From the NCBI GenBank assembly GCA_022747635.1, contig JAKTNV010000009.1, positions 880,501-944,500 on the forward strand: a stretch of DNA of 64,000 nucleotides, written 5' to 3'. The position numbers were made by a program, and so were the translations under genes. This document shows, piece after piece, positions 32,087-43,112 of the stretch. The notes under the pieces are model-generated. The model saw only the letters and a program-made list of their open reading frames with translations, was not told the origin of the DNA and made no database searches. Each line of letters starts with the position of its first letter. Within the stretch, counting starts at the first letter, position 1. This DNA comes from Hetaerina americana. Taxonomy: Eukaryota > Arthropoda > Insecta > Odonata > Calopterygidae.

Positions 32087-32200
32087 GGGTTGCCTTAGTC
32101 CACTTAGTAGAGCATTGGACTTCTGACCGGAGGATCCCGGGTTCGATTCCCGGGCAAGGCACTCTGGGCACCTGCAGCCCAAGCTAAAGTGAGAATCACT
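32087..32200 (+). repeat. tRNA-derived SINE S2 head
   Basis: GCCTTAGTCCACTTAGTAGA is A-box-like and GGGTTCGATTCCCGGGCAAG holds the B box. CTGGGCACCTGCAGCCC follows. The head resembles the S2 copies at 48.2 and 50.1 kb. It could also be read as a tRNA pseudogene. Confidence 0.7.
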
Positions 32201-32269
32201 GATAGACAACATATTAAAGAAACAAAAATTAAAAAAATTAATCTCCACGTCTACCACACACAAAAAAGA

Positions 32270-32560
32270 CGCAACAAAGAAATTTATTAAATTGCCCTTC
32301 TATCCTCAGTTAACCAGAGGCATCGAAAAAATTTTCAACACTGTTGACACGAAAATTTCTTACACCAACAACAGCAAACTAAAACAGCTCTTAGGAAACG
32401 CTAAAGATAAAAACACCTACTACAGAGAAGGCTGGCATTTACTAAATCACCTTTGGGACTTGACAAGCTTCTTACATAGGCCAAACGCGCAGAAACATTC
32501 TCACCAGATATAAAGAACACTACGCCCACTACAAACACAAGAAACCAGACAAATCTACAT
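32270..32560 (+). pseudogene. Penelope-like element fragment (RT end to GIY-YIG)
   Basis: LPFYPQLTRGIEKIFNTVD and SKLKQLLGNAKDKN match the region after the PLE RT. After a frame change, RRNILTRYKEHYAHYKHKKP resembles the start of the GIY-YIG endonuclease helix region. It ends where the E9 tail begins (32564). Confidence 0.75.
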
Positions 32561-32848
32561 GTTTACATCTACATCTACATAATACCCCGCAAGCCGCCGC
32601 AAGGGCGTGTGGCGGGGGGTGTTAGGACACCACCCGTAATTTAGAAAAGAAAAAAAACCGCATGCAAAAACCACAAATTCATACAATCACAAAAAACATG
32701 CCATAAATTCATGCAAGAACATTTACACCCCATACACATGCAAGCACTCAAACTACCAACTAACATACACATGCACCTGAAAGTATACCTAACATCTCTA
32801 TAGTGTTTAATTTTGTTCCGACTTGTAAATTCAACGTTTTTAATATTT

Positions 32849-35800
32849 CTAAGGTGACTTCGGTTTCTTGCTATTATGATTACTGATTGTTCGGGGAAAG
32901 AATGAGTATTTGCACCTATCTGTCTTGGAATCTATCTCCCTTAGTTTATCTTTGTGGTCTGATCTACCTAAATAGTGTGGGGCCATTATAATTCCTTCAG
33001 TGTCATAGTTAAACTCGTTTGTTCTGAACCTTTCTAAAAGTCTAAGCCTCGCTTGTTCTCTCCGCACTTCAAGTGGTTCCCAGCCTAAATCCCCTAAGAG
33101 ACCTGTCACACTTGTGTTTTTATCATAACAATTTTTAACGAATCTTACGGATTTCCTCTGGACTTTATCTAATTCTTTTTGCCAAATTTTCTCCCACGGA
33201 TCCCAAATACTTACGGCATATTCCAAATGAGGTCTAACTAGAGCAAAATAACAGCTCTCTTTAACTTTTTCATTACATTTCCCTACCACCCGTTTTATAA
33301 AGCCAAGTTTCTTTAAAGCTGATCCGCATATTGTCCTGATATGTGCTCCCCATGAAAGGCGTGGTGTTAGACCAACCCCCAAATATTTAACTTGATTTGC
33401 CGTAGTCAATACTGAACCCTCTATTTTGTAGTTTATATCCTGTTCCTCGCTTCCTTTATTCCAAAATTTCAAAACTGCACATTTATCTATATTAAGTGTT
33501 AATCCCCATTTATTGCACCATTCCGAGATATTGTCTAAGTCTCTAGAGAGTAGCTCGCGATCTAGTTGGCTCCTTATTTCCCTGTATATCACCGTGTCGT
33601 CAGCAAATAACCTTAGATTGCTACTAACGTGTGTGCTGAAGTCATTTATGTATATTAAGAACAGAAGAGGCCCTATTACACTTCCCTGGGGGACGCCCGA
33701 AGTTACATCTCTCTCCGTTGAGCACAACCCATCTATGACTACTATTTGTTTGCGGTTTGACAAGAAGTCTCTAATCCAATCAATTATTTTCTCATTGATC
33801 CCATAGTATTTAAGTTTATGTAACAATTTATTGTGTGGGACTTTGTCGACGGCTTTTTTGAAATTCAGGAATGCTGCATCGACTTGTGTGTTGTTTTCTC
33901 CCGATCTAAGTACATCGTGAATGAAGAGACCAAGTTGTGTTTCGCAAGATCTGCTTTTCCTAAATCCGTGCTGGTTGTGGATCAGTATTTTCCTACTATC
34001 AAGAAATTTTATAATGTTAGTGACCATAATGTGTTCCAATATTTTACAAGAGATCGATGTTAAAGAAATGGGTCGGTAATTGGTTGGTTTATCCCTATCG
34101 CCGCCTTTATAGATGGGAATTATATGGGCTAGCTTCCAGTCGCGAGGCACTGAGCCTTCTTCTATCGATTTTAGAAAAACAATATGTAAAAATGGGGCAA
34201 TGTCGTCAGCTAATTCCTTTAATAATCTAGCAGGTATTTCTTCCGGACCAGGTGCCTTGTGTGCTTTGATAGTACGGAGCAGATGTACTATTCCCTGCTT
34301 GGTCAGTGTAAGATCGCTCATGTGTTCCCCGGGTGGGTGTGGAGGATCGTTTGGTGCGTTTGTGTTGTAGACGCTCTGGAAAAAATGATTTAAAATATTT
34401 GCCTTTTTCACGCTATCTGTAATGATTTCTCCATTTTCCGTCTTCAAAGAGTGAACAGTGGGACGTTTACCCTGTATTTCCCTAACATAGGACCAGAATG
34501 ACTTTGGATTTTCCTCAAGATATTAGCTTAGCATTTTAGATTGAAAAGAGTGTAGTGCTGTGCGCATAATACTTTTCGTCTTACTACGACATTCTTTTAG
34601 TAGCTGTTTGGTTGTATTCACATAAATTATATCGTCACTTTTTAAACTCTTTTTGAAATTTGACTGTAGCTTTCTTTGCCTTCTTAATGCCGATCTGACT
34701 TCCCCGTTGTACCATCTAGTTTCCTTACTGTCGGATTTGAGTTTGGACGGGATGTACGTCTTCATTCGTTCGCGTAAAATATTTAAGAAATAATTCCAAG
34801 TGTTCTCTGTATTTGTTGTCAGTGTTTTTGTCTTGTATCCTGGTAATTTTATCTTTAAATATTCTCTTAGTCCGTTAAAATTTGCCTTGTTGTATAGGTA
34901 TATTTTACGGTTTTCTTTGTTTATTTTGACGAACTTAGTTTTTATCTCCACAAGAATAGCCTTATGGTCACTGATTCCGTCTATTATTTCAATGTTAGTA
35001 ATGATTTCGGGCATAGAAGTCGCAAAGATGTCTAGTATGCTTTGGCCCCGTGTTGGTGATTTAACAATTTGTTCTAAGGAGTGTTTTGTGAATATATGAA
35101 GGAGTTCTTGGCATGAATCTCTGTTTTTGGCAATTTTCCTACGCAGTAGTTGTCCCAGTCAATTGGCGGTAGATTTGTGTCACCAGCGATTATAGTAATA
35201 CTGTTGCTTTGTCTGCTGCTGATAGTGGATATTTGTTCGTCGAGCTTGTGTAGGAATCTGTGTTAGAATCTGGGGGTCTATAAAATGAACACACGTATAG
35301 GCTTCTGCCGTTGTAGTCCTTAATGTTGCACCAAACGCTTTCTATGTCATCTACGTCGCATTCATATCGTCGGCTACTAAGATGTGACTTTACTGCAATG
35401 AATACTCCCCCACCCAACGTATTTGGTCTGTCCCTTCTGTAAATTGTGAAACCGTTTGGAAAAACCTCATTGTTTGCTATATCTCCCGTGAGCCAACTTT
35501 CTGTTCCAACTACTATGTCTGCGTTTGTACTGACAAAAATATGTTCAATATCCGATATTTTGTTTCTAATGCTACGGCAGCTTAATGTTATAATTTTAAT
35601 ATGGCTAATAACTTCTTGTTTTTCGGTTTTATGTACGCTAACAAAACTGTTTTGAGACGATTCGTGGTGAACAGAGACAAAAGAATTACATTCACTTGCA
35701 TTGCTATCTGTTATGTATGTAGAGGCACCAATTTTATTAAATTTACGTGGGTTATATGTTGTTTTAACGCAAGTATTTGTTTGTTCAATTTTTTTGGGGA

Positions 35801-35890
35801 TATGAGAGGCATTACCTGAACTGAATTGACAAAAAGCGCTGGATTCTACTTTATTTTTCCCAATATATGACCTACGCTCTTACCTACCAG
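32849..35890 (-). pseudogene. CR1-A ORF2 (EN + RT), copy E9
   Basis: The RT part is open for 532 codons (32849-34447), with GPEEIPARLLKEL, NYRPISLTSISCKILEH, HGFRKSRSCETQLGLF, FLNFKKAVDKVPH, GVPQGSVIGPLLF, LFADDTVIYREI, KYLGVGLTPRLSWGAH and PHLEYAVSIWDPWEK. Motif A has Asn for the catalytic Asp, the same change as in E1; copy E11 has Asp. Upstream lie the connector (34523-35014, FVKINKENRKIYLYNK, TYIPSKLKSDSKETRWYN) and decayed EN (LSCRS, GTES, FYRPPDS). A stop near 34520 and frameshifts in EN inactivate it. A conserved ATG-less leader of about 90 codons precedes EN. Confidence 0.9.
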
Positions 35891-35924
35891 CTATGCTAAA
35901 CCCTCGAAACGTGTTCGTGTAACC

Positions 35925-36915
35925 TACGCGCTACCAACTGCGATGCCTCGGCAGTATAATGGACCCCGGAGCGATTAAGGGGTACCCGACACGATGAGAG
36001 GTCGGGCCTCAGATCAACGAAGTCCGCTCAAATATCCCGGCAAAATCCCAGCAATCTCTGATTTAAAGCCTCAATTCGGCTCCAAACGAGCCTTCCGCGG
36101 CCTACACGCGGCACAATACTACATATACCTAATTTAATTTGGGCCTTCAACTCTGCCTCGACTCGTTTCGCCTCCGAGTGCATCTCCTTAAAGGAGCGCA
36201 GGATCTCTTCAGATCCACGTTCCGAGGCGTCGTTTGTCCCGACATGAGCCACAATGCGTAGCTTGGAGCAGCCCGTATTACTGACGGCCGCCTTCACCGC
36301 CAGCGTCGCCTGGGGTACCCCGCCGCCCGGTATACACCAGGACGACAAGAATCAAACACCTCCCTCCTGTTGGACTCTGCGGCGGAGCGGGTTCATTATA
36401 CGCCGGACATTTGAACTACCTAATATAACGGTTCCCTCCCACCCCGACCGCTGATGCCTTACCCTAGGCAGTGCCCTCGGAGTAGGGATAGGGGCTGCAG
36501 GTACGGTGGTGCTGTCATCCGACAGCACCTGGTACCTGTTGGAGACGGGGATGGTATCTGCCTCCGCAGAGTCCAATCCTCGCCGCAGCGTTACCTTCCC
36601 CTTGCCCCGAGAGACGACACTCCAATCGTCCGACCTACGGACGTGAGACACTCCCTCGTTGAGAGATGGGACACGGGGTAGGTCTCTAATCGCCCAGCCA
36701 CGTTTTGCATTCGGACGAATCCGTGCACCCCTATGGGCGTGGCGGGTTTTCGTATTCCCACCCTGAGCACCATCTCTCCCGATGGGAGCCCCCCGGCCGG
36801 CGATCTCCGATCGAAGCTCCCGCACCATTCTCTCCAGCATGACGATACGGGCCCTTAAAGCCGCGCATTCGCCAGTGCCTTCGAGCATGGCAACGTGGGA
36901 CCTGGATGAAGCCAT
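35925..36915 (-). pseudogene. CR1-A ORF1 (SGNH-hydrolase-like), copy E9
   Basis: Starts MASSRSHVAMLEGTGECAAL at 36915. A likely coiled coil (residues 10-42) is followed by a basic linker and the esterase-like part: GSSNVRRIM, then after a frameshift near 36350 IPGGGVPQ, HVGTNDASERGSEE and VWSRIEALNQRL. TGA at 36028-36030 stops the frame just before ADFVDLRP and RSGVHYT, exactly as in E1. The product would sit in the element's RNA-protein particle; the enzymatic role is unproven for the family. Confidence 0.88.
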
Positions 36916-37270
36916 CCTAATTTAACTACGGATTTCCCAACAAAAGCTAACCTGTATACACTATGCTAAAATTTCTAGAAGGGGTTAGCTAAATTTAACT
37001 CAAACAATAAGTTACGATTTGGAATTGAATATGAAGCCTAAGTGGAAAAAACGATGCTTGAGTAAGGTCTGGTTTTCAGAGGACCAAAAAAAAGATAGTA
37101 AGAAAAAGGAAAGCACTCACCGGTCACCAATCAGAGTCGAAGGACAAAAACCACCACAATCCACTAAAAAAATTACTACTACCACACACTACGGTTAACA
37201 AACCACACACAAAACGAAAACTATATAAACGAAGCAACGTATACGTTGACACTACACTGCACTTCACTAA

Positions 37271-37649
37271 AACCAAAAGCACCAAGAATCAAGCTGGCAG
37301 GCAGGTATTCTCTGGTGGGTCAAACCGGTTACCAGGAGCGCTCAGTAGGCAGGTCCGCTCAGGTTGAGGGCCAGAGAGAGAATGACCCACTCTACAAATC
37401 TAGTATGGCACAGCATTTAATTGAAACAGGACACCGTATGACAAAAAACAATTTAAATCTCCTAAAACAAACTACGAATAATTTACTTGACGCTTATGAG
37501 AGCATTTTAATTTTTAAAAATAGAGACAATCTCCTAAACAGTGACACAGGACCTATTTCAAATTCCTCGCTTTTCTACCTGTTAAATTTAAAAAAGCCCA
37601 TAGTTGATTTCCACATTTTTCGGGCTGCGTCCGGGTATGTCGTTTAAAT
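37271..37649 (+). pseudogene. Penelope-like element 3' fragment (GIY-YIG C-terminal part and terminal sequence)
   Basis: The reading SSMAQHLIETGHRMTKNN, then LDAYESILIFKNRDNLLN and SNSSLFYLL, matches the end of PLE proteins after GIY-YIG (AQHxxETGH). It then runs into CGGGCTGCGTCCGGGTATGT, which recurs inverted at 43113-43141. E10 starts immediately after at 37650. Confidence 0.8.
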
Positions 37650-38154
37650 ATGTCGATATTCTAAAAAAGGCAACTGTGTTGGCGATGACCTCCTCGTTCG
37701 ACGCGAATAATTTTTTCATTCTCTGCCTGGCTTCTGCCGAGAACAGACGTGCTCGAGCTCGCTCCCTAGAACCGGTTCGACCCTACCTGAGACTACCTGC
37801 GTGCCTGCTGTTACTTCTGTGTTTGTTCTTCCCTAGTGAAGTGTAGTTTAGTGTTAGCTTTAATTTTGTGAAATAGTTAGTTTATTTAGTTTTTGTGCTG
37901 TTTGTTATTAGTTTTTAATAGTTTGGTGGTATTCCTTGTGGGTACTCTTAGTGGCTTGCGGTGATTTTTGTCCGTCGAATCTAATTGGTTATCGGTGAGT
38001 GTTTTATTTTCTTTACCATCTTTTTTCTTTCCTTTCTTTACTTACTTACAAAGCGTAACTTATTGATTGAGCTAAATTTAACTAACCCCTCTAAGAAATT
38101 TTAGCATAGTGTATACAGGTTAGCTTTTGTTGGGAACTCAGTAGTTTAATTAGG

Positions 38155-39180
38155 ATGGCTTCATCTAGGTCCCCTGTTGCCATGCTCGAAGGCACTGGCG
38201 AATGCGCGGCTTTAAGGGCCCGTATCGTCATGCTGGAGAGAATGGTGCGGGAGCTTCGATCGGAGATCGCCGGCCGGAGGGCTCCCCTCGGGAGAGATGG
38301 TGCTCGGGGTGGGAATACGAAAACCCGCCACGCCCATATGGGTGCACGGATTCGTCCGCATGCTACACGTGGCTGGGCGATTAGAGACCTACCCCGTGTC
38401 CCATCTCCCAACGAGGGAGTGTCTCACGTCCGTAGGTCAGACGATTGGAGGGTTGTCTCTCGAGGCAAGGGGAAGGTAACGCTGCGGCGTGGATTGGACT
38501 CTGCGGAGGCAGATACCATCCCCGTCTCCAACAGGTACCAGGTGTTGTCGGATGACAGCACCACCGTACCTGCAGCCCCTACCCCTACTCCGAGGGCACT
38601 GCCTAGGGTAAGACGTCAGGGAACGGGAAGGGAGGGAATTGTAGTAATAGGTAGCTCGAATGTCCGTCGTGTAATGGTCCCATTGAGGGAAAGGGCGCGC
38701 CGCGTAGGCGCCGATCAACGGGTGACCGCCTGGTGTATACCAGGCGGAGGAGTCCCTCAGGTGACGAAGGCGATCGAGGCGGCGGTCAAAGGCACGAAGT
38801 GCTCTAGGCTGCAGGTCGTGGCCCATGTGGGCACCAACGACGTCACGGACCGTGGATCCGAGGAGGTCCTCCGTTCCCTTAGGGAACTGAGCTCCGAGGT
38901 GAAGCGCGTCCAGGGCGTCGAGGGGGTTCGGCTGGGACTAACGGTCTGCAGCATCGTTCCGAGGGAGGATCGCGGGTCTCTGGTTTGGAGCCGAGTGGAA
39001 GGCATAAACCAGAGACTAACGAGATTCTGCTCGGACATAGGAGCCTCCTTCGTCGACCTCAGACCAACCCTCCGATCTTGCAGGACTCCCCTTAACCGAT
39101 CTGGGGTCCATTACACGGCGGAAGCGGCGAGTAAGGTAGCGGATAGGATACTCGACCACTGTAGGCCTTTTTTAGGATAG
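38155..39180 (+). CDS. CR1-B ORF1: coiled-coil plus SGNH/GDSL-hydrolase-like protein, 341 aa, intact
   Basis: ORF1 proteins of CR1-type LINEs are thought to act with the element RNA; many carry an esterase fold. Residues 10-42 look like a coiled coil (LRARIVMLERMVRELRSEI). Residues 45-155 are basic and probably flexible, with a Pro-Thr run at 138-150. The hydrolase-like region is 160-335: GSSN at 167-170 (candidate Ser168 nucleophile), GGG at 197-199, HVGTND at 224-229 (candidate Asn228) and SGVHYT at 316-321 (candidate His319). The Asp usually three residues before this His is Ser316. The start is the same ATG (MASSRSPVAM) seen in E9. It ends PFLG-stop next to the candidate frameshift site. 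This is the only long undisrupted LINE ORF in the window; whether it is expressed is unknown. Confidence 0.9.
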   Translation: MASSRSPVAMLEGTGECAALRARIVMLERMVRELRSEIAGRRAPLGRDGARGGNTKTRHAHMGARIRPHATRGWAIRDLPRVPSPNEGVSHVRRSDDWRVVSRGKGKVTLRRGLDSAEADTIPVSNRYQVLSDDSTTVPAAPTPTPRALPRVRRQGTGREGIVVIGSSNVRRVMVPLRERARRVGADQRVTAWCIPGGGVPQVTKAIEAAVKGTKCSRLQVVAHVGTNDVTDRGSEEVLRSLRELSSEVKRVQGVEGVRLGLTVCSIVPREDRGSLVWSRVEGINQRLTRFCSDIGASFVDLRPTLRSCRTPLNRSGVHYTAEAASKVADRILDHCRPFLG

Positions 39181-42150
39181 AGGGCAGGTCACTTAGTGGG
39201 TCAATAACATCTGGGGATAGCGCGTATAATATTATTAATAAAAATATAAAAGTCATTGACAACACTGGCATTGATTTAGAAAGACATGTGACACGCACTT
39301 CCCCACAAAGGCGTCCTAAATTACAGTCAGGCACAAATAAGGACGTTATTCAACATCAAAATAATTTAACTATACTTGTTTTAAATTGCAGAAGCCTCAA
39401 GAACAAATCAGCAGATCTAGAACACATAATCCAAACTCATTCCGCTGATATAGTATTAGGCACAGAGAGTTGGCTGTGCAATGATATTAATGACCAAGAA
39501 ATTTTCCCAATAGATTTCAAAGTTTACCGACACGATAGAGATACAAGACCCGGAGGAGGGGTTTTCGTGGCAGTTAAAAGTCATTTTGAAAGCAGGCAAG
39601 TTTCATTTGAAAATAATAACATAGAAAGTGTTTGGTGCACCTTACTACGGACCAATCAACCCAACATAAATTTATGCTCTTTCTACAGACCTCCAGACTC
39701 AGATTTGAAAACACTTCACACCCTCAACGATCAAATTCACAAGTTTACACGTAAATATAATAACAGCATAAACATAATTGGTGGCGACTTTAACCTCCCA
39801 GGTATAGATTGGGACAGCAATATCGTTAAATCTGGGACCCGCGATCGCGAATCTTGCAATTCCATGATAAAATTGGTTCAAAGAAACTCCCTTCATCAAG
39901 CAGTACGCATGCCCACCCGTGGAAAAAACATATTGGATCTATTTCTTACAAACACGCCGGAACGTATTATTAGTGTATCAACCGATGAGGGCTTGAGTGA
40001 CCATAAAGCAATTAATGTCCATTTGGACATAGCAATTAAAAAAGATTGTTAAACCAAAAAGAAAAATTTATAATTACCATTAAGCAGACTTTGAATCTTT
40101 TGCCAATCAATTAAACTCTTCACTACCCGAGTTCAAAACCCGCTTAAGTCATGTCCACGTGGAAGAAACTTGGACAGAATTTGTCAATATCATGCAAAAA
40201 GGAATCGTAGATTTCATACCTATAAAATACGTTAAAGCAAATCGCGACCCCAGGTGGTACAATAAAGACGTTAGAAAAGCCCTTCGAAAGCAGAGAATGC
40301 TACACTCTAGGGTAAAGAGGGCAGGCGTGAACACATCATCTCCTGAGAATACACAATTATGGGACACATATAGATCCTCTAAAATTGAAACCAAAAAACA
40401 ATTACGTAGCGCCTTACTGGAATTTAAACGCAAAGTACTTTGCGAGCACTTGGACACTGACCCCAAAGCTTTCTGGTCATATGTTAGGGAAGTAAATGGG
40501 AGTAAACAAACCGTGGCTTGCTTAAGGGATTGTAGCAATATAATTCATACAGACAGCGAGGTTAAAGCTAACATCTTAAATTCATTCTTCCAAAGCGTTT
40601 TCTCGAATGATGTTGCCACCGCATATCTCCAAGAAACAATACATACTCCACCCATGGAAAAAATAACAGTGGACCAACAAGGAATTCTAAAATTACTTAA
40701 TGAGATTAAACCCAACAAATCCCCGGGTCCCGAAAATATACCAGCTAGGGTGATTAAACATTTAGCTCCAAACATTGCCCCGTACCTTGAATTTATATTT
40801 AACAAATCCCTCACAGAGTGCAAAGTACCTAAGATTTGGAAAACCGAGCAAATAACGCCTATTTTTAAAAGTGGTGACAGGGAGGATCCCAGTAATTACA
40901 GACCTATATCTCTCACTTCTATCTGTTGTAAAATCTTAGAGCACATAATTGTCAGTTCAATAATGAGACACCTTGACAATATTAACTTTTTAAGTGACAA
41001 TCAACACGGATTCAGGAAAACCCGCTCCTGCGAAACCCAATTAGGATTATTTACACATGATTTACTTGTATCTGGTGAGAGAGGTAGGCAAGTGGATGCC
41101 ATCTTTGTAGATTTTCAAAAGGCATTTGATAAAGTCCCACATGGTAAACTCATTCATAAATTAAAGGTCGCGGGTATAAACAAGGGCGCCATAAGTTGGG
41201 TTAAAGATTTTCTTTCAGAGCGGGAACAGAGGGTAGTCCTTGATGGCGCTAGTTCCGACAGCGTTCGAGTCACGTCGGGGGTACCTCAGGGAAGTGTAAT
41301 CGGGCCGTTACTTTTCTTGATTTTTGTTAACGATTTGAACCGCGAAGTGAAAAGTAAAATTAGGATGTTCGCGGATGACACGGTGATCTATCGGGAGATA
41401 TCTGGGGATGAGGATCGTTTTATTCTAGCGCAGGATTTAGATTGCATTACTAAATGGTGTTCTAACTGGGGATTGACTCTAAATTATAGTAAATGTTCAG
41501 TGGTAAATTTCTTTAAAAGATCAACGGGATTTGCTTACAAATTAGCTGGAGGTGACCTAGCAGTAGTTGATACGGTAAAATACTTCGGTGTTACATTCAC
41601 AAAAGACTTAACTTGGGGGACTCACATACGTAAAGTCTGCGGTCAAGCATATAAAAAATTTTGATTCATTAGACGCATTGTCGTCAAAAGTGACTCGAAT
41701 GTCAAGGAACGTTGTTACCACGCTCTTGTAAGGCCTCATTTAGAATACGCATGCAGCGTGTGGGACCCGAGTGAAAAAGGTCTCATTCGGGAAATTGAGA
41801 AGGTTCAACGCCGGGCAGCCCGTTTTGTAAAAAATTCCTACGATAAAACGCAAAGCGTTACCGAAATGCTCATGGATTTGGGGTGGGAATCATTAGAAGA
41901 GAGACGATTCAATGCAAGACTGAAATTATTAAATAAATTCAGATCCGCATGTTTCAGCACCGAGGTCTCGCAGATTATTCGTACTCCTACATACATTGGT
42001 CGCTTGGATCATGCATATAAAATTCGGGAAATAGATGCCAGAACTAGCCGACTCAAGGACTCCTTCTTCCCACGGCCAATACGGGATAGCAACTGTAGGA
42101 TTATAGATAGTAAAAATTCCACTTGCCACCCTTCAGTGTCTAAAAAATAA
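39165..42150 (+). pseudogene. CR1-B ORF2 (EN + RT), copy E10, lightly damaged
   Basis: The product of this family nicks DNA and reverse-transcribes the element RNA at the nick. The frame is open from 39165 with no ATG, through a leader, into the EN: LNCRSLKNK, GTESWLCND, FYRPPDSD, GGDFNLPGIDWD and SDHKAIN all present (to about 40045). A one-base change near 40045 shifts the frame. The connector and RT are open from 40159 to 41664: NYRPISLTSICCKILEH, HGFRKTRSCETQLGLF, FVDFQKAFDKVPH, SGVPQGSVIGPLLF, MFADDTVIYRE. TGA at 41662-41664 interrupts; the same frame then continues to 42150. The TGA is shared with E2 and E4. Confidence 0.9.
39168..39174 (+). promoter_or_regulatory. Candidate -1 ribosomal frameshift site, T-TTT-TTA
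   Basis: In ORF1 phase the end reads CCT TTT TTA GGA TAG. The heptamer T-TTT-TTA fits the X-XXY-YYZ rule. The -1 frame has a TAG at 39162-39164 and is open from 39165 into the EN. I see no strong downstream stem by eye. Confidence 0.55.
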
Positions 42151-42670
42151 TTAGTTCTACTTAAATGCATGCTCCTCCACTAACCTTATGTGTTTTGTTA
42201 TAATAACCCATTCTTTCCGAATGACCTCATTCGTGTTCTGTTCATCTGTTTTTAAGTTTCCCTTTCAATCCCTCGTCCCTCTCCGCGGGGGGAAATTCCT
42301 GCTACCTGCAACGTTGGGTCGAATTCCCTTCCTTTTACTGTCTCTTTGGGGGGTTGAGTGTTTTGTGGTGCATTTTCATGTGGTAGTGATGTTTCACATT
42401 CTTGCTTGTTGTGTCCTGGCTTGCGTGTTTTAGGATGGCTTTCGTGCTGTATCCTGGGGTGCAGTTTTTTGTTGTTTGGCGGTGTATGTGTTTGCATGGG
42501 TATTGGATGGAGGGAGTTTTGCATGAGTGTGTGCGCTGCTGGGGTGTAATTTTCCGTGTTGTTTTTTGCATGTGGTATTTTTTGTTTTTACGGTTGGTGA
42601 CCTAACACCCCCCGCCACACGCCCTTGCGGCGGCTTGCGGGGTATTACGTAGATGTAGATGTAGATGTAG

Positions 42671-43112
42671 AAATGTACAACAGTTTCGCCAGCTATCCTA
42701 CTGGCGTCCTCAGGTCAAGGATGAAAAGAAGCTTGTTGTCCCGTCTTATATAGGAAAAATCCGGCGCCAATACCGGGAAATTTCTTGGCCAATCAGGGAA
42801 CGTCCTCATATTTGCGCGGAATAATTCTTTTCCACGCACTGTGGAGTGGATATCCATCCTCTCTGTTAAAATTTTCTGGCCTTTTAACGAAATCGTTAAA
42901 AGGCCAGAAAATTTTAACAGAGAGGATGGATATCCACTCCACAGTGCGTGGAAAAGAATTATTCCGCGCAAATATGAGGACGTTCCCTGATTGGCCAAGA
43001 AATTTCCCGGTATTGGGGCGGATTTTTCCTATATAAGACGGGACAACAAGCTTCTTTTCATCCTTGACCTGAGGACGCCAGTAGGATAGCTGGCGAAACT
43101 GTTGTACATTTA
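42671..43112. repeat. 442-bp near-perfect palindrome, PLE-terminal sequence
   Basis: The centre is near 42891 with a 4-nt loop (AAAT). The arms are about 219 bp and keep register to both ends with few mismatches. The outer end continues at right into CGGACGCAGCCCG, the reverse complement of the PLE end at 37613-37645. An inverted pair of PLE terminal sequences is the likely origin. Confidence 0.85.

Larger units (their letters stand above)
32564..37265 (-). mobile_element. CR1-A non-LTR retrotransposon, copy E9, nearly full length
   Basis: The 3' tail and hairpin are at 32564-32640, the 3' UTR runs to about 32850, ORF2 to about 35900, ORF1 at 35925-36915, and the 5' UTR to about 37265, where it ends against a PLE fragment. 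It is the most complete CR1-A in the window and shares two diagnostic defects with E1. Confidence 0.93.
37650..42670 (+). mobile_element. CR1-B non-LTR retrotransposon, copy E10, essentially full length
   Basis: The order is 5' UTR (37650-38154), intact ORF1 (38155-39180), ORF2 (to 42150), 3' UTR with hairpin (about 42605-42645) and GATGTA tail (to 42670). It interrupts a PLE terminal sequence, and AAAT flanks it at 37646-37649 and 42671-42674. The uninterrupted version of the target is preserved in the other arm of the palindrome (43100-43125). The 5' end is inferred from that empty site. This is the best-preserved LINE here and breaks only at a few points in ORF2. Confidence 0.93.

Noticed and set aside
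32100..32170. Possible functional tRNA gene
   Set aside because: The head resembles a tRNA but is followed by SINE-like body sequence seen elsewhere, and the arms do not pair cleanly. Treated as a SINE.
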